The position numbers were made by a program, and so were the translations under genes. DNA of 64,000 bases from Pampus argenteus (lineage: Eukaryota; Chordata; Actinopteri; Scombriformes; Stromateidae): NCBI GenBank assembly GCA_036937835.1, contig CM072878.1:8556501-8620500 (forward strand), in the 5' to 3' direction. This document shows, one piece after another, positions 22,802-36,884 of the stretch. Under the pieces are notes generated by a model. That model had not been told where the DNA came from, ran no database searches, and saw only the letters and a list, made by a program, of their open reading frames with translations. Within the stretch, counting starts at the first letter, position 1; each line of letters starts with the position of its first letter.

Positions 22802-24955
22802 ATGACAGGCACCGCTATAAACACAGACAAAGATGACAACTGATACCCATGTGAAGCCGGCTTTAGCAGGAGCACTGCAGACCTACAGGTCGTGGATGTT
22901 CCCTGAAATCTTGCAGTATCTCAGACTACACTGAGGGCATGCCGACATGATCACAGCAGTCTCTTTTTGCTCTGCGAAGCTTTGTCCCCTCTTAAAAAAT
23001 GTGCTCTTCAGGATTCATTATGTGGAAGCTTGATTGATATCATCAAAGGACAGTTTCGGTGACACATATATCATTGACACATAAAATGAGAGAAATAAAT
23101 CGCTGGTGTTTGTTGACAAAGGATAAGAACTTACTCCAGAATTTGACTTCTGATAGCGACCAGTTGCTCTATTCAGAAAGTCTATACGTACCACAACAAA
23201 GAGAATTGAGGCCAATCATTCAAGGTGTATCATCTATTCAGCCGCTTGTAATTCGTTCCTTACGAAGTTACTGAAACTGTGTCCAATAAACAAACTCCAG
23301 TAACTACATACAAGAGCCAGACAGGTGGGGCGGAGGTCAATACACATTCACTTCAGAGCTCCGTTTTTCTGACAAATTCTCAAACCTGTGAAGCAGATTT
23401 CATTGTCATGTTAAGTTAAATAATCTGGGGACTCAAAGAGGGGTTTGACTATGGATCGACTCCAAATACTAAAGGATCAGTGAGAGCTGGTGTCTGTACT
23501 ACACTTTAGTGCTTACGGCAAAACGTTTGGCAGACAGCGGAGCTTTTGGTTCACTTTCAGTCTTTGAAAGTGTTTTAGAAGACATCAAGATATACTTTCT
23601 GTACTCCAACACAACGAACTCCCAGCACTCCTCGCCCCGACTCTGTTTTAGCCGACTTCGACAACAACTCCACTCTCACAGGATTTCAGAATAAGACTTC
23701 TTCTTGAGTGAGATTTGGTTAGACACGATAAAAAAAAAAAAAAAGATCAAGAAAGCAGGTAAAGACATTTCATTTCTCTCTATGGTCCTTTCCATAATGT
23801 TATCAGACACTTATAATAACAATCTGAGACCATCAATGGCAAAAACAAACACTCTCACTCAATACTGGACTACAATTTCAAAAATTGTTGTTCCCATTAG
23901 TCACTTAGACCCCAAAAAGATGGGAAACAGGTTGAAAAATATCCCTAAAAAGTTCCCCTTTAATTAAAGGAATGCAAACCTCAAATACTGACCACAGACC
24001 TCAGAAACTAAACTGTGCATCAGCAGGCCGCTGTATGTACTGTATTACAGTGGAGTGGAGTGTACAGTATAAGTGAGTAATAGAGAGCCTCTAGTGGTCA
24101 GCAGGGGGAACTACAAAACCACAAACCTAACGCACTTAAATCCTGTAAAAAAAGACTGCTGTTCACCATGAATATATACACGCATGAACAAACACAAACT
24201 GTGCTTCAGCATAGCACTGTCCTGTAAATAATACTCACAGTAGAGCTGTGTGTTCTCGTGCATATGTCACTGAGAAATTCATCACGTGTAAGAATATAAT
24301 CAATTTCAGAGCAAACATGGACAGGACATTTCTTAAATGTGAAATTACAAACTAGAAGTACGCATTTCATTTCCTTTTTCATCGTGTAAAGAAGGTTATC
24401 TGTTATACAAGATGGGGGGATTTTTAGTATTGTGATTAGAGTGAGGGAAATGGAGCAGTGGTTGATCAGAAAACAATATATGAGAGTATACAGTCTGATG
24501 TTGTAGCCCCTGATTGTTAAGTCTGTTTAAAAATAACAAATCTCAGCAGTGCAAATTGGGCCATTAAGTAGTGCAAATGCATTATGTCGGGGTTCAATGT
24601 AATCGCTTGTGGAAAGGACCAAAATTGCTCTAGAAAACTAATAAAAGGGCAAAAACATTTTCCAAAATCAGATTCATACTCAAGATTCAGATTCTATACC
24701 TCAAACTGTTTCAGATTGAGCCATTTTTGTGTCCAGAATAGATGTCAATCGAATAGATGAAAGAAGTCAATCTATATAATCCAAGACCTAGAAAACAAGA
24801 CGCTTGTAATAACAGCATTATCTTCTGGGCCTATCGGTTTAGGGGTCGTTATGACTTATAAGAGTTCAGGCATTTGTCGACGTCCAAGGCTAGAATCCTC
24901 TGACTCTCATTCTCAGTTTCTATCTGGGATTGTATCCAGCCATTTGTCCAAAAGC

Positions 24956-24990
24956 CTCATTACTACATTTCTGGGAAATGTAGTAGTGAG
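24956..24990. repeat. 15-bp hairpin, 5-nt loop, one wobble
   Basis: CTCATTACTACATTT (24956-24970) pairs with AAATGTAGTAGTGAG (24976-24990) with a single G-T type mismatch and the loop CTGGG. Confidence 0.88.
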
Positions 24991-25349
24991 CATGCATGAC
25001 TTTTGTCCACTTCACACACAGTTTCACACATCCACACAGGGCAGCTGCCCAACCACACTTAAAAACTCAACTGTCACTGCACAGGTAATGGGATGGTGAC
25101 ACACTCGCATTCTCAGTCTGCCCTTGGTGTCCAACTGGCGACCTTCCCAGCACACGGCCATATTCCCCAATTTGCCACCCAAAGTGGGTTGTTTCAATAG
25201 GCTCTGAGGACATGTAAAGGCTTCATACTAGTAGCTCTCTCATCTTCACGAAAAAGAAGAAGAGCACCTGGTTGTATAAAGGAGAAAGCTTAGATAGTCA
25301 AAATCTACTTTATCCTGCAGTATTAAAGGTCTGTCAGTCTGTCTGTGTA

Positions 25350-25352
<3 letters not shown>

Positions 25353-25426
<74 letters not shown>
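25353..25426. repeat. (GA)n microsatellite, one interruption
   Basis: About 74 bp of GA units broken once by CA near 25401. Confidence 0.95.
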
Positions 25427-25551
25427 TAAGATGACCTAGTTAGTGGTGTTCCCAGTCTCTTCAGAACTGTAACACCCACAGCACTTCTGCCTTAATTTAG
25501 ACTTTAAGTATAACAAATTATAATGGATATGCACACGTAACAACCCCCCCA

Positions 25552-25552
<1 letters not shown>

Positions 25553-25583
<31 letters not shown>
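25553..25583. repeat. (CA)n microsatellite
   Basis: About 15 CA units, 127 bp from the (GA)n tract at 25353-25426. Confidence 0.94.
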
Positions 25584-25585
<2 letters not shown>

Positions 25586-27249
25586 AATGCACCTATATGC
25601 ATGCACATAATTAGTTCACACCTGAAAATACAGTAGAGATTTGGGGAGCATTAAGCCCAAGTATGTATGCATCTATGTATGTATGCAAATACCCAGCATA
25701 GCATACACACGGCACAGCTGTACATAACCAGCATGCATTGCAGTCTTGTGGTGAAACACCTGAGTCTTCAAGGGTGCAATATGTACAGCAGACCAGCATG
25801 TCAAACTGGACTGACACGAGAGTTGTGACAGAATGAGCCCAAAGCTTCATCCTGTTGCCCCGGCGCCTGAAACAGCTGCTTATGCCTGCATCACATGACA
25901 AGTGTCAGGTGAAGCATCTAATCATACAACTTTTTTGTTTGTTTGTTTGTATGTTATGACATTTGTCAACCAGTAGCTGTTGACTGATTTAGTACATGAT
26001 GTATCGCTCGCATCCTTTTTATGAGACAGGATATGATGTGACGTGTCTGCACGAGCTCAACTTGAAAAACTATGTCAGCAATATCAGTTTGATGACAAGC
26101 AAGCGTGTTTGTGTTTACAACCCACAATATTTCACTGGTAGACATTTTGATTAGAGAATTTGACAACATGTTCATATTTTTTTTTTTACAACTGAATGAT
26201 GAATAAAGAATATTTTCCATTTTCCTTATATTTAAGAATTCCAGCCAAGTCACATGAAATTATCAGACTTTTTTGTAGTCCATATACTAGAACTTTAAAT
26301 CTGAATTGTGCTGAGGATTAAAAGCTGATTCTTGAGGAATAAAAGCTTAACAAAAGCATTTCTTGCAACGGTATTTGACCCCATTCTGCCAAACACCTGA
26401 TACATTATTTCTGTGTGTATTTCAATAGCAAAATTCTGAATAAATGTCAAGATATTTGCAGAGTTTAAAGCGGACCATTTTGCATGAAGGGGTCCAAAAA
26501 CACAAAAAACAAAACAAACAAACTTACAAAGACCAAACCATCAGCAGTATTATTCTGGTCCACCACCTGGCATGTTGTGAGACGAGAGAATAATTAATGA
26601 AGAGAAACACTGAGACCTACATTTTCCTTCCTACCATCCCCTCTTCAGGCTTTGTCCCTGCTATCATCCCCACCCCATCACTTCCCACTTTCCCATCCTC
26701 CAGCCCCCAAGAGAGAGAGGCAGATGGCGGGTCAGGTAAAATAAGGTGAAGGGTGGAAGAGGGGAGGGATGGGAGGATAGAGAACCAGGTAAGGAAAGGG
26801 GGTCACAAATTACGGAGCAAATGTTAGGTGAGACCAATTGATGGAGATGGGATGATGAAGGAGCGGAGAAAAATGATGATGAAAAGATGATCAAATGATG
26901 GGAAAGATGAAGGCAGGGGAGCAGGAAGGAGGAGCATAATGAGAGGGGGAGGGGAACAGAGGGGCTTCGTATGGAACTATGAAGTAAGAGCATGGGCGTG
27001 TAGAGCCACTGTTTCATATGTTTCATTATAGGAAACACAGTATGTGTGTATGTTCATTAAGATGCACGCACATATATGCCAGTACACACGTCTCTGTCCT
27101 CCTCTATCTAACAATCTACACATGGACACACAGTGATGTTAAGACATGGGCTGGATCTACTCATGCATGTGCACATGACTGTCAGCCTACTTACGCACCC
27201 ATTGGCATGTGAACTTCATGCCTTCCCATGCAAAAGCTCACACTAACAC

Positions 27250-27254
<5 letters not shown>

Positions 27255-27280
<26 letters not shown>

Positions 27281-27281
27281 A
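27255..27281. repeat. (CA)n microsatellite
   Basis: About 13 CA units. Confidence 0.93.
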
Positions 27282-30098
27282 CTTTTACATGATCACAAAT
27301 GATTTTCAAGCCTTAACATGATCACTGCATGAATGCCCCGGCATGCACATGTGCAGCACACTGCAAAGTGACTTTCCACTTTCTGTTTGTATTTTACTTC
27401 TTTCGCCTGTAATCATGACTTTCCTTCATTATGCTTTGAAGAGGCTTTTGGTCCATGCGCATGTGTCATTTTTGTGTTTTGATGTCCTGCTGAATCATAA
27501 CAGACTGTATTTAGGTTACTTTCACATCCACTTTAACTGTGATTTCAAGTAACATACGTTAAAATTCGGAGAAGCTTCAATTACAGGGAAAATTACATAC
27601 TAAAAAGTAATAATAATGAAGCATGGGTGCTATACCTTTCACTTAATAAGATGCCAGTCACTCATAACTGCTTACACATCTCAAGTAACATGTTAAATAG
27701 TGTCCTTTCTTTCTGTTTGAGTTAATGTTAAATAAATCAAAATGCACTGATGGAAAATCATACGGCCAGAGCATACCAGTACAAATATGCATATCTATAT
27801 TTCTAATAGCTGAATGAATCTATTTTTAAATATGTTGCACAGCACTCTTCGTCCAAGTTCTTGACTTATAGCTACTTGTTGCGAGATGTGTGACTGGGGA
27901 AAAATTTACTATTGCTTGAGTTAAACATGAATATAAATTCTGCCCTTATTTTCAAAAAGCCTTCTTACTGTATGCCAGTTATTAAGGAACATACTGTATT
28001 TCCTCCATGTGGTAACGGCCTCACCTCCCTTCACTCGCATTGGTTCGCAGGGTCAGCTGGGGACTGCTGGCTTTGCTGGTTTGTCAATACAGAACACCTA
28101 TCGATTACGCTCCGATCGATTTCTACATCATTGGGAATAGCGCAGCCAGGTTGCTCAGTGATGCGCCTGACAATACAACAACACTTGTACATCTGTCATT
28201 CACTAATCTGTTACTCAGCTTGTTCCATCCTTCTGCAATTTCTAATGCGCAAACAGTACATGATATGCAAATACATGGAGCCACATGGGAAGGTATGTAG
28301 CATGTGTTAGTATGCATGTTTAAGGAGAAAATAACAATGGAGAGATGTTAGTAAGAAACATGGATGCATACAGCCACTGTGCAACCACCCTACTCAGCAT
28401 ATAAACTGTACGGAATCCTCAAAAGCCTAATGTCACCTAAATATCAACAACACACCATCTATAATCCACTCAAGCATCACAAGAGCGAGTAAAGCTCTGA
28501 CACCTGGAGGTAGCTTATGTATGTGTGTATGCTTTTGGGAGGATCTTGCTATAAACAGGTGGTAAAACGATAAAAAAATGAGTTCAGTTACACTCATAGT
28601 ATCAGCAACTTTAAAAGGTGAAAAATCAGATTAAAAAATAATAACAATAATAATAATAATTCAAAAACACCTAGATGAAACACCTGAGCTGTCCTGTGCT
28701 AAGTTTTCCCTGCTACCTCCCTTGCTGCTTTACAGTACAGTACCATTATAGTAATACATTAAGTAATGCTGCAGCCAGCCAGGAGTTAAAAGCTCATTTG
28801 GTGAAATAGACAAAAAGTCCAGTGAGCCAACACAGAAATCGATGGAGCTAATGTGATTTAATAAGAAGCACTCTTTACTCCTGTGATTCCGGTGAGCCTT
28901 GATAGATATCTTATGCTGCTGCTTCGGCAATTTCATTTGGAACACGTTCAGGGTCTTGCAGTGGCTTTAACAACAGCTACGTAGGGAGGGCGTGACGGAC
29001 ACTAAGGTACACTCGGGAGTGACAGAGAGAGAGAGGAGGAGAGAGAGAGACAGACTGATGAGGTAAAATGAAAGGTGGTCAGGGAGACAAAACAGTGTAC
29101 TGTGATTATGTTAGTTAATAATCTAACATGAATGTGAGAATGGTGGTGTTTCTGGTTTGTGTTATGAACTTATGGCGTGTTGTCAGTTCAAAGATCACAG
29201 TGGCTGTTTGATGTCAAATCGAAATGGGATGGAGATACCGGCATATTAACATATTACTGTGTGGTCAAATACACAGTTACTTACAAGCTACTTGTTAACT
29301 ATTCATTCATTAGTAGTTAATTGTTAGCGCCATCCTTGAGTCTCCACTGGTTGCCTGGAAACCTCACTGTGTTTATACGATTTCAGGAACTGTCAGTAAT
29401 TATTTGATTATAGTATCAGTCAAATTATTCTGATGAAATGCAGAAGGAAAATCTCAAGGTGAGTTAGTGGCGCGCATCACTTTCTGCCAGTGTCTTCTAG
29501 TTTGACAACCTGTAGGGGCACCAGAGTCAAACATTTTAAAATTCCACCCATGGCGGTCAAACAGTCAAAAATCTGCTTAATACACAGAGAGTACACGGAG
29601 TAACACACACACACAAACACACAGACACACGCAACAAAAGGAGCAACTCCGTGGGGTAATTACATTACAATGAAGATAAACGAGGGGTGCAGGGGGAGGC
29701 AGCAAGGGACGGAGGGAGAAGGGATGGAAGGATTGATGTAGTGAGAGACTGTTAAACTGTCATGTGTTTTACACAGAGTAATGAAATCTCCCCATTGTCC
29801 CATTCTGTGAAGGGGAAATGGAAAGCAGCTCCATTCCTGTGTGTGTATGCACACGTATTAAAACGACATGTGTCTCGGTCTGGTTTGTGGGCGTGTGCGT
29901 GTATGCGTATGTGTAACATGTGCCAATGAAAATATACTGGGTTATGTGTGTGTGTGGGTTAGATGTGGGGGTGGGCGGCAGATAGCAACGTCTGCAGTGA
30001 ATTATTCAACAGTAGAGAATAGATATTGCAATAATGGCAGAATCAGCAGAAAAACCGCAAGGCCTCTGTCTGCCAAATGCTGTGTGTGTGGGGGGGCA

Positions 30099-30104
<6 letters not shown>

Positions 30105-30142
<38 letters not shown>
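30105..30142. repeat. (TG)n microsatellite
   Basis: About 19 TG units, preceded by a G7 run at about 30090-30096. Confidence 0.93.
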
Positions 30143-30143
<1 letters not shown>

Positions 30144-30857
30144 CGGGAGATGCAGGAGAGACGTGGGTACCAACAAGAAGCTGAAGGAAGAAATGATGGG
30201 GGACGGGAAGAGGTTCAACCGAGACACAAGGTAGAACGTGGAAAATGACAAACAGGTAGCATCACAGGTATAATGGTGCAGCGGGCAGCAAACATACTTG
30301 AACTCCCATAACAGAAAACAGCATTCCCATAACCTCAAAACTCCTCATATTCAGTATTTTTATTACTTCCTCATTAATGAAATATTTCCATAACGTTTTG
30401 GCATCACATGGAGAAAAACAACTGGAGAACGTTGTGTGGGCGGGTATTTTCATTTCATTTATGTGCTGCTCAGTAGATGCTAATTTAGGAACAGCTGTAA
30501 AGCAATAAATATGTGAAGTCATTTGGCGTATATTCTCCTTGATTCATCGTCAAAGTCCTCATTTACCCTTTTCAGCAAGACACCTCGTGAAATTTAAAAC
30601 CCTTACCCTATATTCTGAAATATTATAGAAAGAGCTGAATATTAGGGATATTGTAACATATAACATTTATAATAAAAGACATACAGAGACATACAGTATC
30701 ATTTATTTAAACAGTCTTTTCTTTGCAGTTTACTGGGTGTAGAAATACTGCAGCAAGACCTCTGCAAGAAGGTAGGGCAATATGGAAATTCTGCAACGGT
30801 TATGTGTGTGTTTGTGCGTAGATTGAAGTGCAGGAGGGAAAACTGAGAAATTAGGGC

Positions 30858-30867
30858 AGAGAGAGAG

Positions 30868-30938
<71 letters not shown>

Positions 30939-30944
30939 GAGAGA
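30858..30944. repeat. (GA)n microsatellite, imperfect
   Basis: About 87 bp of GA units with GC and TA interruptions near each end. Confidence 0.95.
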
Positions 30945-32072
30945 AGGGAGAGGTATAAAAAGAGAAGTGCAAAAAATAGAAAGTAAACAGAGACATAACC
31001 GCACTGACAAAGAATAGGTTAATGCAAGTGAAAAAGATGCAGAGACAGCGGGGGAAGCTGCTGAAAGACAATATGTATCAAGCTGTTCTAACATCAGACA
31101 GACAGGACATTAACAATTAAAAGCTGATGCTTAACAGGTACGGTCTAATTTGGTTATCAATTTAGTACATTATTATTGAATATCTTTTCTTTATTGAGTG
31201 TTTGTGGTGTGGGGATGCTTTTGTGTTTCACGCCAACGTAGCATTTTTACTTTGCAACGGAAAGGAGTCAGCGAACGCGACACAGACCCACAGACAGGCA
31301 GAGGTGTGTCTCCAGCTGTGGTTTTAATGGTGTGTGTGTGAGTGGAGCAGATGGAGTCGTTAGCTCCCTGGGCCATCAGCACGGTCTCTCTCTCTCAACC
31401 ATATATCATCACTGACGTACGCCCAAACTCACCTCAGCATTACCTCTGGAATTACCTCACCTAACGCTAACCTTACCTAAACATATAACTTAGTGATACT
31501 TACATTATTACCTATGTGCTGATGTAGCCCTACCTATGTAATATAATCCTAATTGTAATGCAACACTACTGTATTTATATATACATACATACTTTTTCAG
31601 TGTTAAGTAAATCATTGAAAAATACACTCAGAAATAGAAACAAAGTATGAGTTTTTACCAGTTTGCCCATTCCTTATTAAATTACTGTATTACTACCCAC
31701 TTGTAGATCTGATTTTAGGGCCAAATTCAAATTCTTCTCTCAGATGGAACATAGAAGATGGGCCTCTGTCAATGTAAATACAGCATGTCAATATGATGCC
31801 AAGCTTTCAACATCTGGACACAGATTAAGACAAAACAATTTAAAGAAGCATTCAGTGTACTAATGTATCAAAATGGGCAGAATGTAGAACAGCTCCTTTC
31901 AGAGTATAAATAAATAAATAAATAATACACTATTAGATTATTACTAGAGATGCATTAGCATATGATCAATGTGGTTATAATATAACAAGCGTGTTACTTT
32001 TGGGCCATTTGATCTGTTCCAATGCTTCCTATGTAGTTCAATGGTAGTAAAGTACCTCAAAACTACACTACA

Positions 32073-32595
32073 ACAGTGGTTCACAAAGCGGGTGCCATGA
32101 CACCCTGCCGTAGACGAGCCTCGCCTTAAAGATGGGCCTGGGGTGCATCCGGCATTATTTTTTCATGTCTTTTTACATTCATTGTGCATTTATTGTCTTT
32201 TGCATTTATTATTTTACCATGTTACATTGATATGTTTTGTGTTATATTTTGAAATATATTAACACAGAATTAATAACCAATAAATACCAAAATCACATAT
32301 TATTACAATTATATACAGTAACTTCACAGCCAATGACAACTCACCGTTGCTGGTTGTCATAGTAATGCCAACATGCTTTGTGGCTTACGAGGTTTTCAGG
32401 TGCTCAGCGGGCAAATATTAATCTATTTAATATGAAGCTGTACTCTTAGATTGAATTACATTTACCCCTGTTTTACTTCTCAGTGTTTCTTTCCCAACAT
32501 GTATTATATTATATTATATATTATATATATATACATTCTAATGCTTTTGTGGGACTCCACAAAGAAACGGGTCAGTGGCCCAGTCTGAAAACCAT
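32073..32595 (+). mobile_element. Possible hAT-type non-autonomous element
   Basis: The left end CAGTGGTTCACAAAGCGGG resembles Charlie/hAT termini (CAGTGGTTCTCAAA). The right side, AGTCTGAAAACCATG near 32581-32595, could be the decayed opposite end. The interior is very AT-rich and non-coding. I see no matching 8-bp target duplication, so the right boundary is a guess. Confidence 0.35.
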
Positions 32596-35311
32596 GTTTC
32601 CTAAACTTCCATTACTCACTAGCATTACCACACTCCACCCATCACATGACCAACATTCAGTGAGTTACAAGTTGCATCATGAGCCTGAGTGGCATTGGTG
32701 AAGCCTATGAAGGTGGTGGTCAGCATTACAGTGGTAGTGCTTTGTTCATTGTCTAGCGCGCTTTACAAAATAAAAAAAAGATCAATCATACTGCATACTG
32801 GCAAGGCCATTCAAAGCAATTTAATGGTTCCAAATCCACTGACTGAGGGCCCATTTAGCTATAGAGCAAAACAGCCAGTTAGGGGGAAAGAGGTAGGCAG
32901 GGAGGGAGAGTAAAAGAATAGAAAATGACAGAAATGCAGCCAGAGAAATAAAGAGGGGGGGTGCTACTGAGTGAGGGAGAGAGGTGAGTAAAGCTCCTTT
33001 GTTTCCCTCAGAAAACCCATGAGGGAGGTATTTGAAAAAGAGAGAGGGAGACAGAGCGAGAGACTGCACTTTACACTGCACTGCGCCATGCTTTCTCCAA
33101 CCTCTTTCAAGTCTCTTTTTCAAATGAGCAAACACACCCAGACGCTCACAAGCACACACATGTGTGCTCAGTAGTGAGTCATAGAGATAGATAGCCCCCT
33201 AACCATCTCTACAGTGGGACTGGCAGAATCAATTATGGATAGATTTCAAAGGGAAGAGTGCATACGTCTATGAATTATAGACTTGCACCCACACACTGCA
33301 CATATCACACTGGAGCAGCGGAGCAAAGCATGGCAACATGTTAGAAAAGGCCTGCATTGCTTTGCACTAAATAGCTCAACAACACGACGGAGCATGCACA
33401 GTCACTCCGGTGTAAAATGATAAAGGTACAGTGACGAAACTATTCTAGATTACACTCTGTACAAGCAGGCTGTATCACCCCTATAATTTGATCCATTTTC
33501 TGCAAGAAATTATTGTAAAACCCATAGCAGCACAGGTAACGTGTGGGTTCCTTCCTCGATGCATTACAATACGCAGGGCGGGAGCTTCTGCAATGGTTGC
33601 AACTCAGTTCCACTTTGATGCAGCCAAGCTTCTTAAGAATTAACAATTTGGTGGAGCCAAATTAAAAGCTGAATAAATAATAAGAAGAGAGTTCATCCCC
33701 TCCTCTCCTTCAAATTGGCTGCAGTTTTGATGCAGCACAACATCTCATCCCAACTCAGGCTCGGCCAAGTAAACCAGACCCTGGCACAGCTGTACAGAGT
33801 AAAAGATATGATAGTAAATTATACAACGGGCAATTTCAGCCAATCGATACGCTCGGTCAAAGAGCCATTCCAAGTGTGCTGACGACTCCCATAACACTAG
33901 CTGTACCAGTTGCTATGACAACTCTCCTGGAAAAGTGCAGCTAGTATTCAAACTTTTTTTGTTTTTTTCTTGACTGTTGTTTTTATGTATGCAAATCATT
34001 TTGTTGCAAACTACTCAATTAGTGCACAGTGTCTTTTGGTAACAACTGTATAAAACCCTCAGATGCTAATGTTCCTTTCTTAATGCGTGTTACCATCACG
34101 GCTATTGCCGCAATGTCGTGTTTCCTTTATCATCTCAGCACAGCACAGCATGGCCCGGTTTGGCACATTTCTTCACAGTAAAAACACATTTTACCTCTCA
34201 AAATAGCTTTGCTCAGTGCATCTCTGCAGTAAATGCCCCAGTTCAGTTTAGGTTAGCCCCATTTAGCACAAGACTACTGTGTGATGCCTGACTAAACTAT
34301 CTTTTTTTTTTTTGCTGCGTTCATTAAAACACAAAAAAGGTACATCAAAAGTGTTCCGACATATTACAATATGGTAAAAAAAAACCTCTAAAATCTGTCT
34401 ACAACAGCAATGTTATCAAACCTCTCGAGAACACAGCTGAGAAAAGTGTCTGCTGAATGACCAAATTCATCCTTTTATTTCAGAAAAATGGAGAGTAACA
34501 GGAAGAAAGGGAGCCAGAGAGAGCAGATCTGGTGGTTGACAGTACATTTAATTGATAGCAGTGAGGGCGGACATGTCAACGCTGTAAACGTGATAAATGG
34601 AGAGGAGGGTAGACAGAAGAGAAAGAAGAGAAGGGGTGGTGGGGGAGGCGGGGCTTTGACCTTTGCTTGATAAATCACTACAGTACAAATTTACTTTCAC
34701 ATTCTGATCCAGCTTTTAGATATCGCTTTCATCTTGGAATTGATGCTACCCATCAGGGTTTCATTTCCAGGTCACTACAGCAAAGACTGTGTGCGGAGAA
34801 CCTGTCAAATCTAACACGTTTAATATCACTAACATATTAGTGCAATAGTTCAGGAAAGGTGACAGCTGAAAGCTCGTAATGCAGGCCCTTAATACTACAC
34901 TTTCCCTGTATGAGGCGGAGCACGTTACACATGTTTGAGTCATTCTTTCAAATTATTACTGTGCAGCATGTATACAAGACACCATATGGGAAATATTAAT
35001 CACATTGATTACATTTGGAAGGAAAAGAGAGGGCGCCCGTGGAACCGCAGCCAGTGATTCACTACTTTCACTGTAGTGCTATATTATGTTGTTAGTCAAT
35101 CAGCAGAACAGTCAAAAGCTCTCATAACCCAATAACAGGCAGGTCGATTCTGTGATGAAAAAGGAAAGTCATGAGAGCATTTAAATTATGGTTTATTTGG
35201 TCTTTCTGTATGAGTACGAGGAAGAGAAAGCAACGACTGTGACAGCAGTGAAATAAGTGCTGTACTACAGTATGTACACATACAGTGTATCACCAGCTGG
35301 TGAAATATAAG

Positions 35312-35356
35312 CTGCATATTGAGAAGGATTTTTTTTTTCCCCTTCTCAATATGCAG
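35312..35356. repeat. Perfect 16-bp inverted repeat (hairpin)
   Basis: The arm CTGCATATTGAGAAGG (35312-35327) and its exact reverse complement (35341-35356) are separated by 13 nt that are mostly T. Confidence 0.9.
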
Positions 35357-35502
35357 AGGGTATAATATATCTTATTAATATTATTTATTAAGTCAGATTA
35401 TTACAAAAGCTATGCATCACATATGGATGTGCGCATACAAAAAATGTGCCCATGTGAGCAGGTGCATAAGAAAAGTGCAATGTACCGAAACACACTCCCA
35501 CT

Positions 35503-35526
35503 CACACACACACACACACACACACA
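35503..35526. repeat. (CA)n microsatellite
   Basis: About 12 CA units ending at the hairpin at 35525. Confidence 0.93.
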
Positions 35527-35569
35527 ATCAAGAGACTGTTGTCTCTTTACAATAGTCTCTTGATTGTAG
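35525..35569. repeat. 16-bp inverted repeat with one wobble (hairpin)
   Basis: The arm CAATCAAGAGACTGTT (35525-35540) pairs with AATAGTCTCTTGATTG (35551-35566) except for one G-T pair. The loop is 10 nt. It directly abuts a (CA)n tract at 35503-35526. Confidence 0.88.
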
Positions 35570-36307
35570 TAGTTGCATGTGTTGGGAGGACTGCTAAATC
35601 CAGATGCAGATACACAGCAACAATGTTTTCTCCAGCAGTCATTTGGCAGTGCTTTTCATGCTTTAAGCAATTAAAAAAAACTGGTTCTACTTTACTAATC
35701 TAAAACTATAGTCTCTAAAGACAATTTTAGACAATTATGTTTTATAAAGTTGCCTTCTCGATTAATATACCCTCTATGTAATGTCATCAAATAATAAAGC
35801 CTATTGTGCCCTTCCATCCCCTTCCTCTTCACCCACAGGTGCTGATGAACAGGTTAAGGTCATTCTTAAACCTTCATCTTACTGACTCTTTATCTCAGTC
35901 TTTAATCGCCCTTTAATAATCCCTCTATTTCTTCACTCCTGCATCACTGCTGTCTCATCACCACTTTTTTTTATCCTGCCCTCCTCCTCCACTAGGATCC
36001 TGGTTTCCATGCAAGTCCCTACTTTCCTTATATTGTTAACCCTTTCTTTCCTTCCTTCTTACACATTCTCTTCACCCTGCATCTCACATCACTCTGATAG
36101 AGACAGAGAAGTCGGTGTCCCCTGTTCTTTTGCCTGCTATCCATTTATTTATCCTCTCTTCCTTTCTCTCTTTTTTAGCCTCTTGCTATCATTGTAACCC
36201 CTCCTCTCCTTTTAATCGTTCGCTTGTCTATTTCACACTCCTGCTGGTCTGAATTGATGAAAGTGTTCACATTGTTATTCCCTAGACTCAACAACATTAA
36301 CACCCCA

Positions 36308-36438
36308 CCACACACACACACACACACACACATTGTCCCACCGTTGCCTTCACACCCCTGCTGACATCATGCCCAGCAGTGTTTCTCTCAGTGAATCCAT
36401 TAGCAGTAGCAGCAGTACTATCACACACACACACACAC
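36308..36438. repeat. Pair of (CA)n microsatellites
   Basis: CA tracts at 36308-36332 and 36423-36438. Confidence 0.92.
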
Positions 36439-36884
36439 GCATGCACACAGTCGTAAACAAGAAACACAGACCACACAACCAGACGTTTAAACAAACACAA
36501 AAACACAGACGGCACCAACATTTCACAGCCAGCACCCAAACAGTGCCTTTCAGTGTGCTTGCCCACAGCTAGTGTTGACCTTCCAGTCTCACACGTAAAG
36601 CATCACAGTGCACTTCAGTTTGCTTGTTGTATGCAAATCACTCTACGAGAACTAAAAATAAACCGAACGTTAAGAAAGCCAATTGTCAGTTAGCAGCGTT
36701 TACTGGATTGAAATCTTAATGTACAATCCATACACAATCGTTTTAATTGCCTTGAACAGTCATTGTTTATAATTCATATTCGAACAGATAGTCCTAGCCA
36801 TTTACATTCTTCTGCAAAGTCTCTCTCAAGGTGCGGAGGTTGGCGGGGAGATCGAGGTACTTGCATGCTGACAGCTTTTCATAG

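Larger units (their letters stand above)
21426..36884. other. Intron segment, no gene
   Basis: Non-coding, with many microsatellites, a hairpin at 24956-24990, a purine-rich block at 22260-22475, the complementary type at 35800-36200, and a possible hAT element at 32073. No exon is seen. Confidence 0.55.
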
